A DNA stretch of 64,000 nucleotides, from positions 753,699,823 through 753,763,822 of the forward strand of contig NC_090438.1 in NCBI RefSeq assembly GCF_031143425.1, given 5' to 3'. Below the pieces are notes generated by a model, which did no database searches, had not been told where the DNA came from, and saw only the letters and a program-made list of their open reading frames with translations. Made by a program: the position numbers and the translations under genes. This document shows, in pieces, positions 32,236 through 44,778 of the stretch (position 1 is the stretch's first letter; each line of letters begins with the position of its first letter). The stretch comes from Pleurodeles waltl. Its lineage: Eukaryota > Chordata > Amphibia > Caudata > Salamandridae.

Positions 32236-32451
32236 AAGGGCAGAAAGGAGGTCCCGCTGTGCGGGATGTGCACGGGCAAAGAGCAGGCCCATCTGCGCCC
32301 GTCTGCGGCCGGGCGATGCTGGGCTGGGCCCAGTTTCTTGCTCTCCGAGTCCGGACCTGGGTGCGTGTGCTTTTAAGGATTTGTTACTTGCCAGAGGTTC
32401 TATGACACTGTTAAGACTTGAGATTTTGATCGATTGTGTTCACTTGCTAAG

Positions 32452-33735
32452 ATGGTAAAGTGCAAAACTGGAAGCAGTAAACCAGCCCCAGAGGATACAC
32501 TTACCACAATAAACTCATTCCTTGCACGTGCCATGGGGCTCGTTGCAAAATAAATTGGTGCTTATCTTTGGGGGCAGCAGGACTTGGGGAAGTTGTAGCA
32601 AAGCCATTAGATCCTGAGGACCTGATCACTGACCTGGGCCGCATCTGTAATAAAGAATTAGAATGAGCAGGGAGGGCTGAACCTAACCCCAGGGAGCTAA
32701 TGGGCCCAATGGAGAGTTTTAAATGCCTGGTTAATTTGGCTGCCCCTTTCTCCTGCACCCAGTTAATAGGAGAGTAGCCGGAAGTCACCAATAGGAAAAT
32801 TGGGTTTACTTGACCGATGCCACCATGGGACTGATCCCTCTCCCCAACAACTGGACAGCATTTTAATAGCCTTCAATGATCTGCTGACCCACTTAAGGAC
32901 AAACTGAGCAAATTGAGGGAGAAGTGCGGAAAGTGATAGACCTTTGAAGGACATTGTTGATTCAGCTTGCAAGTAGTGTAAGTATAGAGGGGGCTCCTCA
33001 ACAAGAAAGGCATGATAACACGATCACCCCACCACAGGAAATTAATGTGGGGTAAGGTGTTCTGACCTGTGCCTCATCAAGGCTGCAAGCTGAATGTGCT
33101 AGAGAAGACCAAGCTCAAGGGATGAGGTTGAGACAAAGGCAACAGGGAACATCGTTAACCTCAGTCAACTTAGAGTCAAGGCAGATATTAGATATGGGAT
33201 CCGCTCATCAGTTCAAACAATGGAACATCACTGAGCCAAGTGACTCATTAGCACAGGGTGAACTTATTGTAGTTAAGTTATCACCAGGTTGCTGTCCTTA
33301 TGGAGCAGTCATGGTGAATGTTCCCCATTTGAGGCGAAGGTCAGCAGAAGACCTCAGAAACTTTGAAGAATAAAGTAGTCCATTGGCTGTTCGCCATACA
33401 CTGTTTTCTTCTGGAAAGTGCCTAGCAAATACTATTTACCAGGAGAGGGAGGTAGATCGGTCCAGCAAGAAAAATTATTGATGGTGACTGTGTTATTATT
33501 AACACAAGTCCTAGGAGACCTTTTAGCTAGGTCAGCTCTTCAGCCTCCTGAGGGGAATGCAGTGAAGCTCCTTCCCTTGGGGGTTGTCTATCGTCACCTG
33601 CAACCCCTGGGCAAACCACAATATGCTCCACCTGTAGAACAAAGTCTGCCAAATCATCAAAGTCACATACATCCCTCCATGCCACTTAGTAACAGATTCC
33701 TGGCCTTGAGTTCACTGTTAGACAATGGCTGACTG
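32452..33735 (+). pseudogene. LINE-J ORF1 candidate, broken
   Basis: A start at 32,452 (MVKCKTGSSKPAPED) runs 35 codons to a stop. Later open pieces at 33,122-33,373 and 33,418-33,732 share no known motif; the former contains IVVKLSPGCCPYGAVMVNVPHL. Assignment as ORF1 rests only on position, between the element's start and its endonuclease. No zinc knuckle or RRM was recognised. Confidence 0.35.
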
Positions 33736-33939
33736 CCCAAGAAGGATTATAGCTTATCCAGAGGAGACGTAATGGGCTCTTATTTAAACTGTGCAGTTGA
33801 AAGGAATGGGCAGAAAAGGTGGCCCCGAGAGTAGCTTCCAGCCAGAGTAGCCAAGCTTGTGAAACTCTGGCTGTTGTCTCATTGTTGAGGGAAGTCCTCC
33901 TGCTCTGTATGTTCAACTACCCCGGACACATCTCATCCA

Positions 33940-34690
33940 TCATCACTGCGATTCCTTTCATGGAATGTCACAGGGCACAAGTCTAAATTGAATTACCAGG
34001 AATGGTTGAATTTTATAGGGGCTTATTATATCTTGTGCTGTCAAGAGAAATTGCTATTTGATTGCCCCTTTATTGATGGGTATAGGTATTTTTTCTCCCC
34101 TGCTGTTCCCTCTAGGGTGGGTAGGGGGAAAGGGGGACTTGTAACTTGTATTTCAACCACAATAGGAAATCTCAAAATTAAAGAAGTATTTTCTAATTCA
34201 CATTGTCAACTTTTAAAGTTATTAAGATTGTTGTCCCCCGGTTCTTAACACGTTGCTTATTAATTTTTATTATAATTTGTTTATTATGCCAGCCAGTAGA
34301 AATCGTGGAACAGTTAGAAACACTGATTGGACAAATCATAGAGAAAGATTCAAGTGCTTCTCCTATTTGGGTAGGAGATTTTAAAATAACTAAATGTCGC
34401 TATAATGGGAGGGTACTATGTGGGATTGTAAATAGGCAGGGAGGTCATGTAAGTCATTTCCAGCACACGGCCTATAGGGAAGCAGTAACCAGGATAATGT
34501 TGGTCAACAACATGCTTTTTGCTTCTGAGCAAAGAAAGGGCAATGTGTCATTTCACCCGACTTTACTAGGGAGAAGAAAGGGGAGTGAAATTGATCATAT
34601 TCTTTTGTCAGATTTTTTTGCCCCATACCAGATATTGTTTGCTCTAATTTTGCCAAAATATGTGTTTTTGTATCTGATTCGCTGTTGATA
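33940..34690 (+). pseudogene. LINE-J APE-type endonuclease
   Basis: The reading begins LRFLSWNVTGHKSKL (33,946), the conserved N-terminal SWNV strand with the metal-binding asparagine. It continues with YYILCCQEKLL (catalytic glutamate), GRGKGGLVTCIST and, after a frameshift, SPIWVGDFKI (GDF in place of GDFN) at about 34,360. The end at 34,586 reads GSEIDHILLSDFF, the family's I-D-(Y/H) strand. This domain nicks the target DNA. The frameshift near 34,235 inactivates it. Confidence 0.75.
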
Positions 34691-34876
34691 AAGAATTCAG
34701 GAGGGGAGACCCCTCATGCTTGGTTTGATACTGAATGCACAAAAACATTGAAGGTTATAAAACAGGTCACAAAAGCATTGCCTCAAGATATAACAGCAGT
34801 GTGAACACCTAGAAGAAATTATAAAACAGCTATCGAGAACAGGAAAAGGGAGATCAGAGCCACCACATGGGAAGAA

Positions 34877-36050
34877 TTGGAACGAACCGCCACCCTAAAA
34901 GATAATAGATTCTTTTTGAAAGTCAGAAATAAACCTTTCTTTTTGGAAAGACGTTCCTTGGGGATAGATTGCCACATATCAGATCAGGAATGGGTAGACC
35001 ATTTCTTCAACATTTTCTATGAAGAATGGTCAGAGGAGGGACAGCCCTGTATTGACCCTGCTATCCTTTTGGGGGACCTTAAAGAATTTAGCAACTCCAT
35101 CATAGTGAAGGAAGTTCAAAAAGCGATCATATGCTCTGTGAAGGAGAAAGCAGCAGGTCCAGACTGGGTCCCATGTGACCTTTTTAAACACAACTTTGAG
35201 TTATGGGCCCCCATGTTAGTTAATATATTCAGGTCCTTGATAATGAGGGGGAGCTTGGAATCTTGGAAACAGTCAATCATAGTCCCAATCTACAAAAAAG
35301 GGGACAAAATGCCCCTTCAAATTATCTGCCCCATTTCCCTTTTAGATTCTTCCATGAAGATATTTGGGAGGATTATTTTAGGGAAATTAGAAAGCTGGGC
35401 AGAAACCAGTGCCTTTTTTACTGATGTTCTATATGGGTTTCGCCCAGGAAAGGACACGACAAAACAAGTCCTAAACCTCTTCCTGATAATAGGCAAATAT
35501 GTACACGCATGGGGAGGTGCCATTTATATTGCTTTCATGGACCTTTCCTCTGCCTTCAATATAGTGAACAGGGAGAAACTTTGGGAGCTTATTTCCTTAG
35601 CAGGTGTTGATCCTCCTCTTCTGGCAGTCTTACAAATCCTGCAACCTGAAAACTACATGAGAGTGCGGTATTCCTAGGAAGGTGACTTGATGGCCCCTAT
35701 TCCAGTAACTCAGGGGTAAGGCAAGGATGCATTATGGGCCCGTTCTTATTCTTGTTTTATATTAACGCGCTGGATTCTTTTTTAAGCACTTGCACTTTGG
35801 ATCTCCCTAAAATCAGTTTGTGATTGGTACCCACCCTGCTCTATGCAGACGACGAGGGGCTTTTAGCCCGTACAACATATGGTCTGCAGGCATTGCTAGA
35901 TGGGTTCCAGGGTTTTATGCAGGGCTTGAATCTTAAAGTAAATAACGATAAATCTTATATCATAACCTGTGGGCCAAAAAATACCCGTTCTAAAATATTT
36001 TATCTGGGTGGTGAACCAATACGAAAAACAAAGTGCTTTAGTTAACTGGG
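34877..36050 (+). pseudogene. LINE-J reverse transcriptase
   Basis: The open segment 34,877-35,677 (266 codons) carries KEKAAGPDWVPCDLFKHN, IIVPIYKKGDKM, ICPISLLDSSMKIFGRIIL, LYGFRPGKDTTKQVL and IAFMDLSSAFNIVNREKL (catalytic aspartate). After a stop near 35,676 the sequence GVRQGCIMGPFLFLFYINAL follows near 35,715. A second segment (35,824-36,045) has LLYADDEGLL, the YADD box, and LKVNNDKSYIITCGPKN. Only a few lesions separate the blocks, making this the best-preserved RT of its lineage here. Confidence 0.85.
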
Positions 36051-36960
36051 AATTCTATTTGACGAAAAGCTATTGTGGGAACATTTGCTCTCTCAGAGGT
36101 CACAAGCTATGGCAGTAGGCTGCGAGCAGTTGATAAGGTTCGCCAAGAAACTAGGTCATAAACCCATTAATTAATTGATCCAATTATATAAAGGCAAATA
36201 TTTTCCTATAGGTACCTAAGGAGCAGGAGTATGGCGGTATAAACCAACCAGCCCTCTACAGATTACAGAAAATAGATTTCCGAGTAGAGTTTTGTGCCTC
36301 CCCAGATTAACTTCAAGTTTCATGTTCCATTTGGAAGCTGGTTTGGGTTATTTGGAAGAATGGGTTGGGATGGCACCACTCATGTTATGGCTTAAGGTTT
36401 GGCTACGTCCTGAGCTGATTTTCTCACTGAAGATCCTTGAGGATTGCCTTAGACAAAGCAAATATCAGTCCATCACCTGGATCTCATAAATTAGGAGCAC
36501 ACTACGGGAAATAGGCCTGAGTCACTTTTTTTAAACGCCTGTGAATATATATGCCTAAAGGCTGAGGTTCTAACGAAGGATCTTTTTTTGGCCCATGTAG
36601 ATAGGATAAGATGGGGAGAGGTGGCGGAAATGTCGACAGTAAAATTGTATATACCCATATCGACATGTCATGGAATGGAGTCATACTTGACATGTGTCAA
36701 CAATCCAGATCACAGATTCTATCTCATGCGATTTAGAACTAATACAATGCATTTTGTGGGGGGCATTCCCAGTGGCAAGTTCATGGTTCAGGTCATTGCC
36801 TTGTTGTCCATGTGACTGGGTCTCCAAGCAGTCTACAATGCACTTTATGCTATTTTGCACACTGTATTATGTTTTTAGAAAACATTTCTTTGTCCCATTT
36901 TTAGAGAAAACGCCCAATTACATACCTTGAGGGCTTCACGATGTTACATCGACTAGAATA
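36051..36960 (+). pseudogene. LINE-J C-terminal domain
   Basis: The sequence following the RT thumb contains GILFDEKLLWEH, LIRFAKKLGHK, LIQLYKGKYFPIG, RVLCLPRLTSS, GLGYLEEWVG and LIFSLKILEDCLR. These align with YGAEGWGI, RLLCRLLSLP and LPYFEDL in the 3,240 fragment. Stops and frameshifts are numerous after 36,480. The usual Zn-finger-like CCHC of this region is not clearly visible. Confidence 0.65.
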
Positions 36961-37175
36961 TCCAACCATATGCTTTGCTATTCTGAATTTTATCATACAG
37001 GCATTGAATTTATGGAGAAAGTATGCACAGTGACCTATGAAGGAGAACTGAGGAGCTTACTGTTTTATGGACTTTTAAATACTTGAAGTGCTTTTTTAAT
37101 GTAATCGTATTTATTTACTTATTTGTGTTGTGTGCTTTTATGGCTTCTATGTGGCTTAATAAAGTTGAGCCAACC

Positions 37176-37857
37176 GACCGAACTGCTTGATTTGGCTTTG
37201 TCGAAATTTTTAAGGAAATTGGACTGGAAAACAGTCAATTCTGCTGCCGTTTTTACCATGTTTTCTCGGAGATTAAAAGGGCAAGCCCCGTACTCCAAAA
37301 CAACTTAAAGGAGCAAAATTGTTTAGCACATCTTAAAAGTGTAAATTTCATACATTTTTCTTCAGTGCTGGCTGTGAAACCTATAGGTTCTTGGTCAATT
37401 TATTCGAAAACTGTGCTGTAAAATCAACAGCTGGTCCTGTTTATTCGTAGTTTTCTTGGGATATGACCTCCGATCACCCCCAGGAAGGAAAATGCAACTT
37501 CACTAGGCAGATTTGATTTTTGGAATTATATCATGACTTCTTGGAAAATGTGTACCCATTTGACCAAAATATTGTACTATTGTGCTGTCAATGCACCAGG
37601 TGGCACTATTTATCTGAAATACTCGAGTGGGTACACAAACGCTTGAACTCACATATTTATTTTCTTCTTCACTTTTACTGGAACCGTCCGTTTTGTTAAA
37701 ACACTCACCGAAAAAAGTATGCGACAGTTAATGTGACAGTAAAGTTCAACTGGGCTCTAGATGTCGCTAGCGGTCCACTTACAATGAGTTTTGATTTGTT
37801 TTGTATGTGGTTATTAGTCATCAGGTACAAAAAGCTCAAGTGTATGGGTGGATATAC
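37176..37857. other. Unassigned spacer between LINE-J and repeat B
   Basis: I see no coding motif or clear repeat structure here. AT-rich, with repeat B starting at 37,858. Confidence 0.3.
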
Positions 37858-39204
37858 TTAACCCCTTCGCTGCCAGGCTTATCCCCTCAGGTGCCAGACC
37901 TTTTTTTGGCTATTTGGGGCAGTTCCCGCTTAGGCCCTCATAACTTTTTGTCCACATAAGCTACCCACGCCAAATTTGCATCCTTTATTTCCAACAGGGA
38001 TTCTAGCGGTCCCCAGAGTTTGTGGGTTCCCCTGAAGGAGACCAAGAAATTAGTCAAAATACAGCGACAATTTCGTTTTTTTTTTTTAAACGGGGAAAAA
38101 GGGCTGCAGAAGGTGGCTTGTATTTTTTTCTCTGAAAATGGCACCAACAAAGGGTTTACAGTGCTAAAAGCACCATCTTCCCAGCTTTCGGGAACTGGCA
38201 GACCTAAATCAAAAAACCCAATTTTTCAACACAATTTTGGCATTTTACTGGGACATACCCCATTTTTACTATTTTTTGTGCTTTCATCCTCTTTCCAGTT
38301 GGTGACAGAAATGGGTGTGAAACCAATGCTGGATCCCAGAAAGCTAAACAGTTCTGAAAAGTAGACAACATTCTGAAGTCAGAGAGAGGTAATTTGTGTA
38401 GATCCTACAAGGGTTTCCTACAAAAAATAACAGCTGAAATTAAATAATATTGAAATTGAGATGAAAAAAAACAGCCATTTTTCTCCATGTTTTACTCTGT
38501 AACTTTTTCCTGCGATGTCAGATTTTTGAAAGCAATATACCGTTACGTCTGCTGGACCCTTCTGGTTGTGAGGATACATAGGGCTTGTAGGTTCATCAAG
38601 AACCCTAGGTACCCAGAGCCAATAAAAGAGCTGCACCTTGCAATGGGTTTTCATTCTGTCCCGGGTATAGAGCAATTCATTTGGTGAAATATAAAGAGTG
38701 AAAAATAGGCATCAAGAAACCCTTTGTATTTCCAAAATGGACACAAGATAAGGTGTTGAGAAGCAGTAGTTATTTGCACATCTCTGAATTCTGAGTTGCC
38801 CATACTATCATGTGAATTACTGGGCATTTCTCAAATAAACCTCTTTTTTATATACTGTCTTACATTTATAAGGAACAAATGTAGAGAAAAACAAGGGGCA
38901 ATAACACTTGTTTTGCTATTCTGTGTTCCCCCAAGTCTCGTGATAAAAATGGTACCTCACTTGCGTGGGTAGGCCTCATGCTTGCGACAGGAAACGCAAC
39001 ATGGACGCATCACATTTTTACATTGAAATCTGACGTGTTTTTTGCAAAGTGCCTAGCTGTAGATTTTGGCCTCTAGCTCAGCCGGCACCTAGGGAAACCT
39101 ACCAAACCTGTGCATTTTTTAAAACTAGACACCTAGGTGAATCCAAGTTGAGGTGACTTGTGGGGCTCTCACTAGGTTCTGTTACCCAGAATCTTTTGCA
39201 ATCT

Positions 39205-40645
39205 CAAATTATCAAATACAAAACTACCCACAGCAGACCCCAGTGACCTGAAGAACTTCCGCCTCATCTCGCTCCTCCCCTTTCCGGCCAAAGTCATCGA
39301 GAAGACCGTCAACAAGCAACTGAACAAATTCCTCGAAGACAACAACCTGCTCGACCCCTCCCAGTCCGGATTCCGGGCCAACCACAGCACGGAAACCGCC
39401 CTCATCGCAGTCACCGATGACATCAGAACTCTGCTGGACAACGGAGAAACAGCCCCCTCATCCTCCTCGAACTCTCGGCTGCCTTCGACACTGTCTGCCA
39501 CCGCACCCTAATATCCTGCCTCCGCTCCACCGGTATCCAAGGACAGGCCCTGGACTCGATCGCCTCTTTTCTCTCCAACCGCTCCCAAAGAGTCTACCTC
39601 CCGCCGTTCCGCTTGGATCCCAACAAGATCATCTGCGGCGTCCCACAGGGCTCCTCGCTCAGCCCGACTCTCTTCAATGTCTACATGAGCCCCCTCGCCG
39701 ACATCGCACGCAAACACAACATCAACATCATCTCCTACGCCGACGACACCCAGCTGATACTTTCCCTCACCAAGGACCCTACCACCGCCAAGACCAACCT
39801 GCAGGATGGAATGAACGACGTCGCAGAATGGATGAAACTCAGCCGCCTGAAGCTGAACTCAGACAAAACGGAAGTCCTCATCCTCGGAAACACCCCGTCC
39901 GCCTGCGACAATTCTTGGTGGCCCACGGCCCTGGGCACCGCACCAACCCCCTCAGACCACACACGCAACCTCAGATTCATCCTGGACCCGCTTTTCACCA
40001 TGACCAAACAAGTCAACGCAGTCTCGTCTTCCTGCTTCCTCACTTTCCGCATGCTCTGAAAGATCTTCCGCTGGATCCCCGCCGACACCAGAAAAACTGT
40101 GACCCACGCCCTCGTCACAAGCCGCCTGGACTACGGAAACACCCTATACGCAGGAACCACCGCAAAACTCCAGAAATGTCTTCAGCGAATACAAAACGCC
40201 TCCACACGCCTCATCCTCGACATACCCCGCCACAGCCACATCTCCGTCCACCTGAGACACCTGCACTGGCTACCCATCAACAAAAGGATCACCTTCAGGC
40301 TCCTCACCCACGCACACAAAGCCCTCCACAACAAGGGACCCGAATACCTCAACCGTCGCCTCAGTTTCTACACGCCCACCCGTCAACTTCGCTCCACCAG
40401 CCTCGCACTCGCCGCCATCCCTCGCATCCGCCGTACCACTGCAGGTGGGAAATCCTTCTCCTACCTGGCGGCCAAGACATGGAACTCCCTCCCCGCCAAC
40501 CTCAGGACCACCCAAGACCACCTCGCCTTCCGGAGGCAGCTCAAGACCTGGCTCTTCAAGCAGCAGTAACCCATCCCCTAGCGCCTTGAGACCCTCACGG
40601 GTGAGTAGCGCGCTTTATAAATATTATTGATTGATTGACTGATAC
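39205..40645 (+). mobile_element. L2/CR1-like LINE, 5'-truncated, near-intact RT
   Basis: A GC-rich block (Arg/Pro/Thr codons ending in C) within AT-richer repeat B. It begins inside the RT fingers and ends with ACCCTCACGGGTGAGTAGCG, then GCGCTTTATAAATATT and ATTGATTGATTGA at 40,640. The same tail closes the copies at 12,180-13,005 and 20,612-21,230, so all three belong to one family. The two younger ones share the CACGGGTGAGTAGCGCG block. Confidence 0.92.
39210..40569 (+). pseudogene. L2/CR1-like ORF2: RT and C-terminal domain
   Basis: 39,245 on: DLKNFRLISLLPFPAKVIEK, SQSGFRANHSTETALIAVTD. After a one-base shift near 39,453: LILLELSAAFDTV (normally DLSAAFDT; aspartate replaced by glutamate), GVPQGSSLSPTLFNVYM, IISYADDTQLIL (YADD near 39,736) and LKLNSDKTEVLILG. 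A TGA at 40,057 interrupts it, then KIFRWIPADTRKTVTHALVTS, DYGNTLYAGTT, RIQNASTRLILDIPR, LHWLPINKRITFRLL and AAKTWNSLPANLR. Otherwise open. The 390-codon frame on the same strand is a shadow. The missing N-terminus would carry the APE endonuclease. Confidence 0.9.
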
Positions 40646-42430
40646 CTTTTTTTTGCGGGGGCACCTGCGTTTTTGGGCCTGGGCTCAGTAGCCATCTAGT
40701 GAAACCTACCAAACCCAGACATTTCTGAAAACTAGACACCCAAGGGAGTCCAGGGAGGTGTAACTTGCGTGGATCCCCCAATGTTTTCTTACCAAGAATC
40801 CTCAGCAAACCTCAAATTTAGCTAAAAAAATTCACATTTTCCCACATTTCTTTGTGGGATCACTGCACCAGGACAAATTTCCTACCACCCAATGTTCCCC
40901 TCAGTCTCCCAGTAAAAACGATACCTCACTTGTATAGGTGGGCCAAGTGCCTGTGACAGGGAAGAGCCGAAAACATGATGAAATTGAGGGGAAACCAAAG
41001 CCGGTCCAAAAGGGCAGTTTGAAAAAAATCATTTTTAGGCTGACAAATGCAGCAGAATTTTTATCGGTATAGATGAGACGATGCTGGGTGGTAGGAATTT
41101 TGTGAATTCCTGCAGATTCCGGAAGGTTCATTCACAAAAATGTGAGAAAAATGTGTGATTTTCAGCAAAGTTGGATGTTTGCAGGGCAGTGTGGGTAAGA
41201 AAATGGTGCAAGGTGCATGTGACGCACACCACCCTGGACTCACCCATATGTTTAGTATTCAGATGTGTCTAGGTTTTGTTGATTTTTCTACATTGCAGCG
41301 TCCCAAAGTCCAAAAAGTGCAACCCTCGGCATTCCAAGTGGGACGATTTTGAGAGTTAGCCAAGCTCTCATGGCCCAAATGTAAAACCAAAACCCAAAAT
41401 AATCAAATGTCCTCTTGTTTGCCGTGGGATAAGATGTTTTAGTGTGCTGGGGGAGAGCTGAAAGACTGTTACCCCCTTCAGTTGGGGGCATAACCAGGCC
41501 CATACTGGTTGGTAGCCACCACCCCACTATTTTTTTATTTTTTTTTAATTCCCTGGCATCTAGTAGGCTTTCTGCCCCCCCAGGGTGTGGATCGGGGGTA
41601 ATTGTCCCATCTGCCCATTGGTGGGCAGAACAACTTTGGCCCCATTTATTTGGGGTTGGGGTATGGCCATACCCCCACCCTCTTATTTTGAAAAACAAAT
41701 CTTCCCAAGTCTCTGGTGGGCTTACTGCCCCCATTGGGGGCAGACGGGCCTTTCAAAAATAGGCCGAACTGCCCCCAATGGGGGCAGATGTGGCCAACAG
41801 TAATGTGCCCCCATGGGGAGTGACCCTTGCCCAAGGGGCTGGCCCGCTTAACAAAACACACATACACACACACCAATCCCTGGTGCCTAAGTGATTTCTG
41901 CTATCCTTGGGGGCTGGTTGGCCTATAAAAAATAGGCCGATCTGACCCCAATGGGGGCAGAAATGGCCTAAAATAAATTTGCCCCCCAGGAGAATGACCC
42001 TTGCCTAAGGGGTCGCTCCCCTTGCATGAAATTGATGCAAAAAAATAAAAATCCTTGGTGTCTAGTGGTTTCTGTCCCCCTTGGGGGCAGATTGGCCTAA
42101 TAAAAATAGGCTGGGGCAGAAGTGCCCTAAAGACAATTTGCCCCCAGGGGAGCGACCCTTGCCTAAGGGGTCGTTCCCCATATATAAAAAAATAAAATAA
42201 ACAAAAAATATATATATCCCTAGTTTCTAGGGGTTTCTGCCCCCCCCGGGCAGATCGGCCTAATTATAATAGGCCGATCTGCCCCCCTGGGGGCAGAAAA
42301 GGCCTACAAATATTTTGCCCCCCTGGGGAGCGGCCCTTGCCCAAGGGGCCGCTCCCCTTATGTATAAATATAAGTTAAAAAAAATCCCTGGTGTCTAGTG
42401 GTTTCTGTCTCCCTAGCTTTCGGTACACAG

Positions 42431-44770
42431 ATTACTCTTTCACTTATTTGGTGTAAATCCAATCAGTAGTTTTGGAGATATAAAATACAAATGAATGTGT
42501 ATATAGAGGGCTACGGATCCTCCACGATGATTTGCAAAAAAAGACAAGCTCGTATAGGGAAATGCACAGGTCTCATTGGCTGTCAACAGTTTGAACCAGG
42601 AAGTGTTGGCAGCTATCTTGGGACTCCAGGCGAGTCCCAGTAAAAAAGTGTAAAAAAAAAAGGGGCCCGGTAGAGACACCGGACCCCTTAGCTCTAGAAA
42701 AGTATCCATTACAGATAAGTGTCCTAAAAAATAAGCCCCTCTCAGAATGCCTCACAGGCCAGGAAATGATTGGTACTCAGCACACCTGGCACACCTTCCA
42801 AAACACTCTCTACTAATAACCCTGAACAAGGGTTTTGCTACATTACACTGCCCGCTTTTAAAAGCGTTTATACATCACAAACAATTACGGTGATGTATCT
42901 GCTTAGAGCAGTTGCCCCCAAATGCAATCAAAACACAAATCACAGAATCAATTGCTATTTAGTGGACTTGTAGACAGGGGCGTAGCTTGGTCAGTATGAT
43001 TGGGGGGATCGGGATGAGCTTTAGATTTCCCAACAATCCCACTGGGACATCTTGTAAAAACATTATATGAGAAGCAGGACATTAGGGTGTTGTGAAGGGT
43101 AGTGAGCAGAGAGAAGGGTGCAGTTTGTTAGGGGTACTTAAAACGGAATATTTTTCAAACTATTCAATATTTTTTAAGGCCTTCAGAACATAGGCGAGAG
43201 TCAGTATGTTTTTATCAGTGTGGGCTGTAAAAATCCCAGGTATCACGTCTGACACCTCACATTACCTGAATAAAAGCACTTTTACCCAACTATTTACCAC
43301 AGAATACATTTTTAGGTGGGTGTAACACCGCATACACCCCCAGGGTCTTGTAAATCAGGGGATATGTCACAATGCATGGGTGTTGCGTGGGAACACCCAC
43401 CACAACTTCCTTGGAATGTTTTCCTTGCGCACAGTAAGGCAATGCAGCGATTTGCGCTGCCTTGCCTCAGCCCATATCTGAAGCCATTAAGAGCCACACA
43501 AAGTGGCTTTGCATGGCCTCATATATATAAGTTCAAGGTTTGTGCCGTTGTCGCATCACAAAAAATGTCACAAGGCACTCATAAATATGCCTCTGCATGT
43601 CTGTGGTTTGGGTAATCCCAGTCCAAGCATGTTGATGGTTTGCAGTAAACTACTCTTTTTATGAGTAGGCCTCAAACTTTGAAGTCTCAGGGAGTTCGTT
43701 TTTAGGGTCGAGCCAAAGTGCTCTGTCCCTGGTGTAATCTCTCTGTGGGCTTTAACCACGCCCATGTCACACCCATCAGTTTGGTTGGTTTTAGGCTTGC
43801 CTTTTAAAATACACTTGATTTAATTAGTGAAAGGCATGCCCACGTCATGCCTTTTCTGGTGTTTAGCCTGCCTTGAGCGCACTGGCCAACTACTGAACAC
43901 ATATGAGGCTCCATGTTTTCAGTATGGTTTCTGGACTTTTTCTCTTTATTTCGTAGGCAGCGCGATCTCGCTGGGCAGTAGTCCAGCGCTTTGCATGACA
44001 TCAACCCTGTTACATGGATATTTGCACTTTTGCCGGTTACATGGATAATGACTGAGTTGTGTGCGTAGGACGAAGGGATGATTAGGGGAAGGTCAGATGA
44101 GTAAAAGGGTTAATATGTGACTTAAGTGAATAGAGAAGAAGCATTTTTTAGAGTGGAGATGGTGAAGTAATGGAAGTCTATAGAGGCGTGCTGTTTTTTA
44201 GGAAGGCATATGTGAAAGAAAAGTGCGTAACACCCGCCACGTGAGGGTGCATTGACCTCCATGCAATAGATCTTCTAAACCTTCCTCCTTTGCGGAGTCA
44301 TGCAAGTGAACTTCGGAATATTATGTAAGAGAAAGAGCTGGATGACGTGTGTGTGTAAGTGTGTGAGGTACGGAAATATGAAAGATGTGGTGCTAAACTA
44401 TTTTCCTTCACGCTTACCTGTTAAAAGTCTAAACCACCCAATGGTAAACTGGGACGCACTCTTGCATCGACTTTTCGAGAACCATTTGAATGGCTTATCA
44501 GCCACGGGATCAAAACCTTTGTCAGTACAAATTGCTCTTTCCTCTTCATAATTTGCTGATATATTGCCCGTCCCTCTGGCCCTGGCCTGCTTCCCCATTT
44601 ATTTCATATGGAAAATATTCACTTGTAAAGTGCAACTGAATTATTTTATCATATTGTTTGATCATGAAACACTCATCGGATAACAGGTGTTTTTAAACCA
44701 TACACTGATAATGACGCAGATGAAGTGACGAAAAAAAAATTATGGAACATTTATCAACATGTAGAATGCA
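42431..44770. other. Repeat-like spacer without genes
   Basis: 42,430-42,720 continues AT-rich sequence after the array and has a GGTAGAGACACCGGACCCC stretch near 42,670. Nothing convincing is coded in 42,770-44,770. The sections around 43,440-43,620 and 43,820-44,060 have the look of other dispersed newt repeats, but I have no second copy in the window to prove it. Confidence 0.3.
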
Positions 44771-44778
44771 GGTGGTTG

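Larger units (their letters stand above)
28541..32250. repeat. Repeat A, right arm: long noncoding composite repeat
   Basis: The first 650 bp (28,541-29,200) match 37,945-38,690 with many substitutions and one indel. The repeat then passes into about 366-bp tandem units (29,290-30,330), a hairpin-rich array (30,340-31,830) and a chain of perfect hairpins (31,855-32,235). Similar minus-strand frames in successive tandem units (29,971-29,672 and 30,286-30,038) keep phase. They begin at different points and have no motif, so I take them as repeat shadows. Element class is unknown; I suspect a nonautonomous DNA element expanded in newts. Confidence 0.75.
32380..37175 (+). mobile_element. LINE-J, near full length but decayed
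   Basis: ORF1-like sequence (32,452-33,735), an APE endonuclease (33,940-34,690), RT (35,000-36,050) and a C-terminal domain (36,100-36,930) lie in order, ending near 37,175 after GTGGCTTAATAAAGTTGAGCC. It is the reference copy for the fragments at 3,240 and 15,180. All three share RT and C-terminal motifs not found in the L1 or L2-like families here. Gene order and the APE motif place it in the APE-type non-LTR group. Jockey/I/CR1 supergroup membership is inferred. Confidence 0.8.
37858..42430. repeat. Repeat B: second copy of the long noncoding repeat
   Basis: It starts TTAACCCCTTCGCTGCCAGG and reads uninterrupted across the point where the DIRS entered copy A (CTCATAACTTTTTGTCC near 37,942). 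Matching continues through CAGTGCTAAAAGCACCATC to the TAGGTTCTGTTACCCAG block at 39,170. The L2-like element interrupts it at about 39,205-40,645. Beyond that come diverged tandem units (40,650-41,440) and the two-hairpin array (41,560-42,430). No hairpin chain follows the array, unlike copy A. Confidence 0.8.

Noticed and set aside
39417..40589. A 390-codon + strand frame rich in proline, histidine and arginine
   Set aside because: It overlaps the L2-like ORF2 in another frame. The RT motifs (GVPQGSSLSP, YADD, WNSLP) lie in the other frames, and the composition is that of a GC-rich shadow.
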